Assembly (NCBI GenBank): GCA_026874595.1
Contig: CM049306.1
Location: forward strand, 89,510,642 to 89,574,641
From: Sipunculus nudus
Taxonomy: Eukaryota > Annelida > Sipuncula > Golfingiida > Sipunculidae
Direction: 5' to 3'
Length of the DNA: 64,000 nt
Shown here: piece by piece, positions 45,001-52,113 of the stretch
Layout: every line of letters begins with the position of its first letter
Numbering within the stretch: position 1 is the stretch's first letter
Made by a program: the position numbers and the translations under genes
Notes under the pieces: generated by a model
The model's database searches: none
The model's input: only the letters and a program-made list of their open reading frames with translations
What the model was told of the DNA's origin: nothing

Positions 45001-45252
45001 ACCGTGAACGCGCTGGACGAAACGCAGTTCGCAGTGGTGCACGCGGCATTCCAACTGTCTGTCGCAGGTATGACGCTGCGCCAGTTTTCGAATCATTTAG
45101 AAGTGGCTGCGGAAAAGGAGAGTGCGAGCGTCCCGTGTAAACGAGAAAAGCGAGATGGAGAAAGCAGTGAAAGGAAAGATGTGCATATGGACCCCTTCAC
45201 GGAAGCAGGTGTCCGTTCCGGCATAATAGACAGGTCGTCTGTGCAAATATGA
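42001..45252 (+). CDS. Large coiled-coil virion-type protein, 1083 aa
   Basis: 1083 aa from ATG 42001; Met6 at 42016 is an alternative start, because a GATAAAAC box ends only a few bases before the first ATG. The basic, Arg-rich N-terminus leads into heptad-rich segments at about 115-195, 535-570, 715-805 and 820-860 (strongly charged, likely coiled coils). A Cys-rich stretch lies between (about 385-425). The C-terminal 150 residues look globular. No family recognised. Size, lack of introns and place among herpesvirus-like genes suggest a tegument, portal or scaffold-type structural protein, but that is inference. Its AATAAA is 63 bp past the stop and overlaps the 3' end of the converging EGF gene's transcription unit. 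Confidence 0.7.
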   Translation: MHTTRMWTPRFRYESRRKHRSYPADRASFSRNGCRQSYRSLKEQVHRHEDPSRPGSFPPLRQDARVYDQVRSKAFPYEGGYGPKKAYAHYTDVPNMDSQRVSLDVPTPWPEGHPDMLHELKERFELLDKERVSADVLAIQTVRDRETRREFHNLCEQLDRTRRDAERMKDTYVELARQRNLLHRELKRARALRSVRCIAVPSCDTTVGDTAYGPPPAEKVTDAVVSCLSNAPLSSAGSRPVLVHPTDLSRELLRTFTGGSSACTGAVLSLPTDMLVFQYVASSLCRSLSSDVTTALYGKFKKEWAHHVDMAVGDPLDITKCAAQIRVSVKNCQGYLENHIRELSAELVQRVVQRVKLQGNYEMYCTWTLSLGAVPYVRLPPGSGNLSPCVCSGWKCGSTETSASESVLLSALRTCSTKLCDCSQGHVRVLSPEECVLVYLGPQSGFGVSVMDQSFFPPGSKFGVVYPHKHFRCDPMATACGQVLMYSRARGLLQSLAENSHIFNSKPCVLLGQKSMPKKPAEQDDDPSSEREVCRRALNAAEEKVNSATLAAAKLHRQLMSCKAKEKTTDDMMKLLGTAAESDSAITRGALKKLVPCIVSGVAGDWGSMYANLRDLQKRITAGGTLDDARAPLSSSSTFPGAGPKFSRAPQRNTQRVCGSTDHAGDGLPSGRLYDGSLSRPGVSDLDATSGVRYNVRELERTAAELDMQRGVAEALSWFSKPSAEKEALRRAERKNAEAERVMQYLIDLVEQSGHALDLHKHQAAIHAQRYVQLTAQLNEYQEEQRRLGEAVHLYEKFIEERLEPTEEMAGEPMWDGERAPPSRALLKHLKNLQRDVKRAVDSCKTEQRTAEELEEEIADDAHGLWRGVSDVYGPNRPVESGGIGPPKSRSAAGPTVVDVTNQMDPVFGEVLGHRLSTAVPDVKAYADMEREQWASVTMNMLNFNQVSTYTNNAVRYIPRKETNRALVKPYLEMVFPNVTPEFDVDPLPLDGDPAAERGRTVNALDETQFAVVHAAFQLSVAGMTLRQFSNHLEVAAEKESASVPCKREKRDGESSERKDVHMDPFTEAGVRSGIIDRSSVQI

Positions 45253-45299
45253 GACATCAGCAAAGAACACACATGTTTAAGTAAAATATATATCTGTTG

Positions 45300-45320
45300 T
45301 TTATTTCATGTCAAAATAAA
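45300..45320. terminator. Back-to-back poly(A) signals of converging genes
   Basis: AATAAA on the plus strand at 45315-45320 serves the 1083-aa gene. TTTATT at 45300-45305 is AATAAA on the minus strand and serves the EGF gene. The two are only 9 bp apart. Confidence 0.75.
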
Positions 45321-45428
45321 ACTATATCTTGTTGACAGCTTGGACATTTACTTATGCAAATCCTAGCATGCAGTCCACACGCGCTATCGGGCAGTGTAGT
45401 CATGATATGTTGTCAGGATATGACACCA

Positions 45429-48400
45429 CTACACATACTCGAACAGAACCCGGAGGCTTAACAAGACAACCGCTATGTGTTGATCACGCCAGGCAGGCTT
45501 GCTTGTATTAATGTCCCTGCATTGCCTTCCCGTTTTGTCAGGTTTCCAACAGAAGGCACGAAAGTGTTCCCTCCACCGACCAGTGTCCTCGAGGTCTGTG
45601 CCGCCTGTCTGACACACACCAGTGACGGGATCACATTTAAACCATACGCCGTTTGGACAGACGGGGCACAACATCATGCAGTTGGGACCGTACGTCCCTT
45701 CGCCGCAATCCGAGTCGCAGAAGACGCCTTCTCTGCCAGCTTTACATCGGTAACATTTCCCGTCGAATGGGCTGCATGTGCTTTTTGCACAAGATGGCGG
45801 ACAGGTGCTACTGCAGTTATTCCCCCAATGACCGGTCGGGCAATCCGCGTCGCAGTAGGCGCCTTTTTTACCAGCTATGCATTGGTAGCATTTCCCGTCG
45901 GATGGGTTGCATTTGCCATCTGCACAAGTAAACGAACAGGTGTTACTGCAGTTAGTCCCCCATACACCGGTCGAGCAATCCTGGTCGCAGAAGTCGCCGT
46001 CCTTGCCAGCTTTACACTGGTAACATTTCCCGTCAAATGGGCTGCATTTCCTGTTTGCACAAAACAGCGAACAGGTGCTACTGCAGTTATTCCCCCAAAC
46101 ACCGGACGGGCACAAGCTTTCACACCTCGGCCCCGTGTACCCGTTTGTGCACGGTGCACAATGTCCGTCTTCATGGTGGCAGCTGGAGCGGTTCCAGCAC
46201 CCGGCACCGCATAAACTGGCACAATCCTCCCCCCAAAGCCCACCGTCGCAATGTTGAGTGCAGCGCTCGCCCACGTACCCGGCCTGGCACGTGCATGAAC
46301 CGTTCACCATGTTGCATTTCCTGACAGGTAAACCATTGTCTACAACGGATCCATTGCATTCAGGCGTACACGGAAAGGCACATTCTGAACCCCATTTGTC
46401 TGCTGAGCACGTTTCATTGCAGTACTGCCCTTTGTAACCGGCCTGGCACAAGCAGCTGCCGGATACGGGGTCGCATAACGGATACGTTGTTTTCCGAACA
46501 GAATTCATGCTCCGTGCACGCACACAACGGCTTGGGCAAGTTTTCGAGCAGGATGGACCGTACGTGCCGTTGGCACACAGTTCGTTGCAATGTCTACCCG
46601 TGTACCCCGGCTGGCAAGTGCACGTCCCGTTTATATGATTGCAAGTCGGCTTATTACTGTTACCTTGGAGGATGCAACGGTCAGAGCATTGTCGCGAACA
46701 GTTCGTGCCCCACGTGCCTGTAGAGCAAACATCGGCGCATTTGAGTCCCGTATAACCGTCCTTGCACACGCAGGTCCCATCAGACCGGTCGCACATAACA
46801 TTGGAATCCGAGACGGTCCCGTTACAGTTGACCGGACATGTACTGTGACAGTTTTCACCCCATTCTTGCTTGCTGCATGCTTCCGAACATGTCTGACCTT
46901 TGTAACCAGCTTTGCAGCTACACGCCCCTGTCTCTTTTGCACACACACGCCACGTGTATCTGGAACCCGAATTCTGAACATTTGTCCTGATCTTCCAAAT
47001 ATGGTTGGCGGGGGCGTGCAGGCAGTTTTCAGGACACGTCATGGTACAATCAGATCCATACTTGTCCCTGGCACACTCCATGTTGCAACCCTTGCCGTAG
47101 TAACCTGGACAGCAACTGCAAGACCCGCTTTTCTTGTCACATAAACGGATACCTTTTACTGGTACACAATTGTTAGAGCATGTCCTGGTACATATATCAT
47201 CCAATGTCCCTGGAGGGCATGTCACGTTGCAGCGGGCACCCTGAAAGCCTGGCATGCATGAACATCCACCGTTTACTGCATTGCATTTCCGACTGGAACA
47301 ACCTTCCGAACAGTTGAAGGCACAATGAAGACCCCACTGACCTGACCTGCATGCATTGGCGCATTTTCTGCCTTTAAATCCAGGCCGGCAATCGCATACA
47401 CCATCTGTTGATCGACAAACTGCTGTTCCTTGAATTAACGTTCCGTTTTTCGTCTTTTCGTCCGGTTCACGTAGACAACCTGCCGAACACTTGAGGTTGC
47501 AACCGAGGCCGAACGTTCCGTTCGTGCACAACTTGTTACATCTCTGGCCTGCGTAACCCGCATTACAAGAGCAGGTTCCGTTTGTAGGGTAGCAAACAGG
47601 CTTGGTACCCCTTTCCCTCATGCATCCTGATGAACATTTTCGTGCGCAGTTTTTACCCCAACGTCCACTGTTGCAGGTTGTGTTGCAAAGCTTTCCTTTA
47701 AGGCCTGCTTTGCACCCGTGTGAACACGTTCCTGTATATGCCTTACACTCGCGTCTGTAGCATCCTGTTGAGCAATTCCGTTGGCATTTGCGTCCCCAGT
47801 ATCCCACAGAACACTCTGGACGGACACATATGTACTGGTGTTTCTTGTCGCAATTGACGTTTCCCTTCTTATCCTTGTGTTTGTGATGGCCTGCTTTTAT
47901 ATCGTCATCATAACGAAAGAGGTGACATACCGGAGTTTGTATGACCTGATTGTTCTCGGAGAACATTGTCCACGTTTCTGAAATATTCATTTGTCGCAAC
48001 AGTTTGCTTACAGAGCCGCTGGTGAAGTCATAACCTTGGTCGGATATGACAGGCAAACGCCCTCCTGCGCATTGGCAGCAACCTTTTGCCTCCTTGTTAG
48101 TGACGTCTGTCACGCCACTGCAATTCTTCTTTGCTGTGTCTTTGCAAAATGTTTTATTCTTTGACCAAGGCCCTACGAGTTCCATTTTATCATCAGGATC
48201 TGAAAAACGGGTACCGGTCTTTGGCCAACACAAAAAACCGGCCTTCTCCCTATGACATCCCTTCTTTTGTGTAGCACCCGTAGTTCGGCGGAAAACGGAG
48301 CATGTCTCGGTTTTTGTTTCCTTGATTGCACTGCGGAAATGTGCACTGTTCACGGTGGGAGCCAGTTCCATCATCCACGCTACCTGCGATGCCTTTGTAC

Positions 48401-48653
48401 GTGGGAGTTCTAAACCGGCACACTGACAGCAACGTCGTGCTTGCTGGTACGTGTATGTCTCTTTCCTGCCGTCGCATTGGACAAACTTGTTCTTCCCAGT
48501 AGCCCTACATGAAGTAAAAGGGCCGGCCATTTCACTTTCCGTCGGCGCTCCCAACCAACGCCACGAGGGTGCAGCCTTACGGGTGGCCAGTATCTGGCGC
48601 GCGATCAATGCCAGAAGCGGCAGGTATAACACTTTTCCGTAAAAAATGCCCAT
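45429..48653 (-). CDS. Large secreted or surface protein: two lectin-like domains plus many EGF repeats
   Basis: 1074 aa from ATG 48653. Signal peptide about 1-24. Two diverged C-type-lectin-like modules follow at about 42-145 (ARRCCQCAGLELP...C...FLC) and 150-285 (AKGCCQCAGGRLP...C...YIC). About fifteen EGF/laminin-type Cys modules of the MEGF/SREC kind fill about 287-1020 (C..GxWGxNC...C...C.....G.C.C..GY.G..C). The C-terminus ends in a short hydrophobic tail, possibly a GPI signal. Host relatives (MEGF10, SREC) are phagocytic receptors with many introns. Here the gene is one uninterrupted exon, so capture as a cDNA-like copy is inferred. Three late modules are near-identical, showing recent internal duplication. 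It may act in attachment or in masking host scavenger ligands. Confidence 0.85.
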   Translation of the reverse strand: MGIFYGKVLYLPLLALIARQILATRKAAPSWRWLGAPTESEMAGPFTSCRATGKNKFVQCDGRKETYTYQQARRCCQCAGLELPRTKASQVAWMMELAPTVNSAHFRSAIKETKTETCSVFRRTTGATQKKGCHREKAGFLCWPKTGTRFSDPDDKMELVGPWSKNKTFCKDTAKKNCSGVTDVTNKEAKGCCQCAGGRLPVISDQGYDFTSGSVSKLLRQMNISETWTMFSENNQVIQTPVCHLFRYDDDIKAGHHKHKDKKGNVNCDKKHQYICVRPECSVGYWGRKCQRNCSTGCYRRECKAYTGTCSHGCKAGLKGKLCNTTCNSGRWGKNCARKCSSGCMRERGTKPVCYPTNGTCSCNAGYAGQRCNKLCTNGTFGLGCNLKCSAGCLREPDEKTKNGTLIQGTAVCRSTDGVCDCRPGFKGRKCANACRSGQWGLHCAFNCSEGCSSRKCNAVNGGCSCMPGFQGARCNVTCPPGTLDDICTRTCSNNCVPVKGIRLCDKKSGSCSCCPGYYGKGCNMECARDKYGSDCTMTCPENCLHAPANHIWKIRTNVQNSGSRYTWRVCAKETGACSCKAGYKGQTCSEACSKQEWGENCHSTCPVNCNGTVSDSNVMCDRSDGTCVCKDGYTGLKCADVCSTGTWGTNCSRQCSDRCILQGNSNKPTCNHINGTCTCQPGYTGRHCNELCANGTYGPSCSKTCPSRCVRARSMNSVRKTTYPLCDPVSGSCLCQAGYKGQYCNETCSADKWGSECAFPCTPECNGSVVDNGLPVRKCNMVNGSCTCQAGYVGERCTQHCDGGLWGEDCASLCGAGCWNRSSCHHEDGHCAPCTNGYTGPRCESLCPSGVWGNNCSSTCSLFCANRKCSPFDGKCYQCKAGKDGDFCDQDCSTGVWGTNCSNTCSFTCADGKCNPSDGKCYQCIAGKKGAYCDADCPTGHWGNNCSSTCPPSCAKSTCSPFDGKCYRCKAGREGVFCDSDCGEGTYGPNCMMLCPVCPNGVWFKCDPVTGVCQTGGTDLEDTGRWREHFRAFCWKPDKTGRQCRDINTSKPAWRDQHIAVVLLSLRVLFEYV

Positions 48654-48700
48654 TTCGTATGACTAGTATTTGGTCTCATGTATCATGCACGATAGTGTCA

Positions 48701-48716
48701 CATATAGTCACGTGAC
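48701..48716. promoter_or_regulatory. Shared TATA / CACGTG region of divergent genes
   Basis: GTCACGTGAC at 48707-48716 abuts CTATATG on the minus strand, about 50 bp before the EGF-gene ATG. A plus-strand TATATATAT at 48799-48807 serves the CARD-like gene. Confidence 0.55.
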
Positions 48717-48856
48717 GAGTGACTGGTGCCGCTACGGCAAATAAAACAGGGAACATGTACGTAAAGTATCATTGTATACCTAGCTGCACAGGTGTCGGTA
48801 TATATATCATAAATGTAAGTGCATATGATGTACATGAAGTGATAAACCGTGCGCAC

Positions 48857-49606
48857 ATGGGGAGTCGCAAGCCGTTACCGTGTTACAAATGTCGCACGGA
48901 GGGGCACACGCCCGGATCGGATTGCTTAGATACCGGGTTGCGGTTGGAAGATATACACACACTGCCGACATTGGACGCGACCGAACCTGACCCTAGTGAT
49001 GGCATATACTGCACGTTCACTCTGTACCCAGAGGAAATACCTCCTTATGTATGGATGCGGTACGTGCGGGATAGATATAATGCAGCTGCGTTTACAGGAG
49101 AGATCGTTGCCAAAACACGGCCAGATATACATACAGTAGAAGGCATACACGCATGGATCGAAAAACAACGGTCTATTGCTAAGAACATCAAAGCAGGCAC
49201 GACGGTTCCAGTTCTTTTATCTAAACCTACATGTGCATACACTTCAGAATGTAGATACGTGTACTACACGAAACAAACGTTGAGGGATATTTCAGGTGAC
49301 CTATTGGATGGATTGGATCTTAAAAGCAACGGGCTGTTAAATACACTCTACGAGATGGACATCATGTCTGATCAGGAACTCTCTTATATCGCCGCAGGGG
49401 TGTCCTCCTGCTTTATCGGTATCCGTTTTTTCGATTGGCTGCACCAGCGTCCGCATATGTGGTCTGATGTGTGGTATGCCTTGTATGTATCGGGTGAATA
49501 TGAGAGAGCCGATATGCTCATGACTGCCGTACAGAATCAGGCAAAGCAATATTATGTCGTGACCATTCCATCATTTGAGGAATACAGGTTCGACCTTAAT
49601 GACTAA
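48857..49606 (+). CDS. CARD-like protein with an N-terminal CCHC-like knuckle
   Basis: 249 aa from ATG 48857 (CACATGG), about 50 bp after a TATATATAT box; an in-frame ATG at 48755 lies upstream of that box. At about 8-22 there is CYKCRTEGHTPGSDC, a CCHC knuckle with one extra residue in the last gap. At about 141-221 six short amphipathic helices follow the CARD pattern (LRDISGDLLDGLDL, GLLNTLYEMDIMSDQELSYI, CFIGIRFFDWLHQR, MWSDVWYALYVSG, YERADML). A viral CARD would be expected to block or hijack caspase, RIG-I/MAVS or IAP adaptors; the target is unknown. AATAAA at 49636-49641. Assignment is by eye. Confidence 0.6.
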   Translation: MGSRKPLPCYKCRTEGHTPGSDCLDTGLRLEDIHTLPTLDATEPDPSDGIYCTFTLYPEEIPPYVWMRYVRDRYNAAAFTGEIVAKTRPDIHTVEGIHAWIEKQRSIAKNIKAGTTVPVLLSKPTCAYTSECRYVYYTKQTLRDISGDLLDGLDLKSNGLLNTLYEMDIMSDQELSYIAAGVSSCFIGIRFFDWLHQRPHMWSDVWYALYVSGEYERADMLMTAVQNQAKQYYVVTIPSFEEYRFDLND

Positions 49607-49635
49607 TCTGACGAGGACAGATTCCTTGTGAGGAA

Positions 49636-49641
49636 AATAAA
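49636..49641 (+). terminator. AATAAA poly(A) signal
   Basis: 30 bp after the stop of the CARD-like gene. Confidence 0.7.
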
Positions 49642-49863
49642 TACGACATCTCTGCACTAGTGTACACACCGACGTCTGCTCCCGGCATATGGTGTCCATT
49701 TATCGTCCTGTACAGTGCAGTCCCATCGTGTATATCTCTAGCCTCGAATGTTAAAGTATTTGTGAAACGCAGACCATGGTTAAAGTCGCCAGCAAACATT
49801 TCACGTCTCGTGCATAAGCCAAATTCCATTGGTTTGCACGATAGAGGACGATTTCAGATTGCA

Positions 49864-50295
49864 ATGGGTACCCGCCCGTACATGGCGTTGACCTATCTGA
49901 CCGTGGTTTCTTTGATGTTGTTTGTGCTACCCGGAGTCAAGTTAAGGGGTACGTTTCCGTTTGCCTTAGCCAAACACCTTCTCACTGACCGCCATAAAGT
50001 AGATCCCGTGCAGGATTGTAAACGTATAGGGGAAAATTGCACGGCGTCGGACATGTGCTGTGGAGCCCCTCGAGTCTTGTGCGTTTGGAAGGTCAGGGAG
50101 GTGGACCAAACACCAGTTAGAGGTTATCCTGTGTGCAAACTGTGGAATTGGGGGACAAAACCCGCTCCTGTGATGTGGGCGGAACACACCGGTACTGTTG
50201 GTGTCAACACAAACAGGAATCATGTACGAACAAACGAGAACGACAAGACCTCCAGTAACCAAGAAGATGATGAAATTTCGGGAGATGGAGGGTAA
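49864..50295 (+). CDS. Small secreted Cys-rich (knottin-like) protein
   Basis: 143 aa from ATG 49864; the frame upstream starts at a GTG, and the chosen Met gives a clear signal peptide (about 1-27: MALTYLTVVSLMLFVLPG). The mature part has CKRIGENCTASDMCCG...LCVW...VCKLW, spaced C-x6-C-x5-CC-x7-C-x(~20)-C, which resembles an inhibitor cystine knot. An NCT sequon lies inside it. The tail is acidic, hydrophilic and probably disordered. Knottins act as protease inhibitors, channel ligands or antimicrobial peptides; nothing here decides which. Viral capture from the host is inferred. Confidence 0.6.
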   Translation: MGTRPYMALTYLTVVSLMLFVLPGVKLRGTFPFALAKHLLTDRHKVDPVQDCKRIGENCTASDMCCGAPRVLCVWKVREVDQTPVRGYPVCKLWNWGTKPAPVMWAEHTGTVGVNTNRNHVRTNENDKTSSNQEDDEISGDGG

Positions 50296-50412
50296 AGCTT
50301 ACATGGAACTGTTGGCCGTGGCCAATACATTTGTTTAATCAACCATTTTCCGTACATTTACGCAGCGTAATATGCCATGAACCTATTTGCATATACCGAA
50401 ACTGGTAATGGT

Positions 50413-50443
50413 GATCACGTGATAGCTACGAGTCATATATATT
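50413..50443 (+). promoter_or_regulatory. CACGTG palindrome plus TATA box
   Basis: GATCACGTGAT (50413-50423) lies 12 bp upstream of TATATATT (50436-50443), about 92 bp before ATG 50535. Spacing is like that at 24709-24738. Confidence 0.65.
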
Positions 50444-50534
50444 ACACTCGTCACACGGGGTAAACCGCGTGCGTCATTTGGTATATGCGGGGGCAGTGAA
50501 CTGACAGTGATCACCGCGTGGCCTCTTTACCGGC

Positions 50535-51938
50535 ATGGAAAAACGTGTCCACCATGAGAGGTATCGTCTCCACAAGCAAGAACTGGTGTCAGAACTCACA
50601 AAGTTGTACACAGTGCAGAGATGTCGCGAGTTTGCTGCATGGAAATCAGCAGCGGCTAAAAACCCTTTACTTCGGAGAGCAGTTTCATCCTGGACCGCAC
50701 ATACGGGACATGTGTCACCCAAGGTGTTCCAGACGTTCGAATCGTACAACAAGGGCGTGATAGCCCCAGTCCTGGCAAACCTCGACCGCTGCCACGCCCG
50801 TTCGACAACGGCTGGTGAACGGTTCCACACGCGACTACAAAATCGTCTCTATAAAGTTACCAATTTGAAAGACGTGGTAGAAATCGCATTCGGAAATGCC
50901 CTATTTTGGCAAGCATCGAGTTCCGTGCAGGCCGCACACGCCGAATCAAACGCCAGGGGGTTTATACAAAGGGCGCTGACCATGTTGGAATGTTATCCGT
51001 TTAAAAAAGACGAAGACATACCTACGCCTGTTTTATTACAATGGGCCAAAGATGTTAAAGTTACCGTTGTATGTGAAACACCCGTCGGACCGCACATCCC
51101 AATATCAAACGTCGGTACTGCCTCAACAGAAAGCAACAGACCTTTGCCGACATGCAACTCTGTGAGGTGGCCACCACGTCGGAAAGTAAAACGGATGGAT
51201 GCGAAGAAGCGCCTACAGCTGAAAGGGACGAGACGGCCGGATGTGGTACTGCTGGCCGCACACCCCAAAGGCCGTTGCGCATGGGTGTGTGTGGTCGAAG
51301 TGAAAAGTATCGGCTTCAACGCAAGTGTCCATAAACAGGATCTCATCCGCTCGCAATATCAACAAGTCGCCAGGACGTTCAAGTACTCCAGTATAGTGTC
51401 GCCTGTCTTTTCAAAAGAACGAATTACGTTCGCGTGTCAATCGGCGTTTTACCAGGTTTGCGACACTACCTGGCGCCTGCGCGAGTTCTTGCATCGATCA
51501 TCCGCAGCGCACTGGAGAAAGGGTGCACAGCAACAGCACCGCATACACGCACTTCGCGTTCGTTTCAGTTCATACGTGTGGGTTGGAAAGACGTGCTGTC
51601 GCGTGAGACGTTTCACTGTTAAGGAAAAAGTAGATGCCACAAACGATAAAAGGGACAGCGCATCCGAGGGAACATTTCAACCTGAAACAGGCTGTGGAGA
51701 CGGGGGCCAATTCTCGAACGTGGCCTTTTCAGAAATGGTGTTCTGCTCTCAAGAATGCGGATATGTTCTTCCTATTGGCGAAGGACGAAGCAAGTGTGAA
51801 GGCGGCGCCCCCGCAGGGCCCATATGTACGTTCCGCGCACCAACTGACCTGTCTGTGCTCGAACACGCCGACCGCTACACAAAAGCGATGTATGAACTGG
51901 TGACAACCGTCTGCCCGATTGAGAAGTACACACAGTAG
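50535..51938 (+). CDS. PD-(D/E)XK nuclease-like protein
   Basis: 467 aa from ATG 50535. The N-terminal half is helical and basic, without recognised domains. At about 233-275 there is a PD-(D/E)XK-type core: RRPDVVLLAAHP, a beta strand with WVCVVEVK (PD at 235-236, E-x-K at 255-257), then QDLIRSQYQQVART (QxxxxxxY-type helix). Such cores cut DNA, as in herpesvirus alkaline nucleases and lambda-type exonucleases. The C-terminal part has Cys pairs (CCRVRR, CSQEC). Alkaline-nuclease identity is not shown; an unrelated PD-(D/E)XK enzyme is equally possible. Confidence 0.6.
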   Translation: MEKRVHHERYRLHKQELVSELTKLYTVQRCREFAAWKSAAAKNPLLRRAVSSWTAHTGHVSPKVFQTFESYNKGVIAPVLANLDRCHARSTTAGERFHTRLQNRLYKVTNLKDVVEIAFGNALFWQASSSVQAAHAESNARGFIQRALTMLECYPFKKDEDIPTPVLLQWAKDVKVTVVCETPVGPHIPISNVGTASTESNRPLPTCNSVRWPPRRKVKRMDAKKRLQLKGTRRPDVVLLAAHPKGRCAWVCVVEVKSIGFNASVHKQDLIRSQYQQVARTFKYSSIVSPVFSKERITFACQSAFYQVCDTTWRLREFLHRSSAAHWRKGAQQQHRIHALRVRFSSYVWVGKTCCRVRRFTVKEKVDATNDKRDSASEGTFQPETGCGDGGQFSNVAFSEMVFCSQECGYVLPIGEGRSKCEGGAPAGPICTFRAPTDLSVLEHADRYTKAMYELVTTVCPIEKYTQ

Positions 51939-52113
51939 CGTAGAGTGCTAATAATATTCAACTGCACGGGTACCTCAAAGATCAGGATGCATATGGGGCA
52001 GCAGGCTGGACTGATAGAGCATGTAGGTGCCCGCTTGTCTCGCATGGTCAATGGCATGCGGTGGCTTTATTGGCTTAGAGTTGGAAGTTCCTGACACACA
52101 TATCACTTTATGA

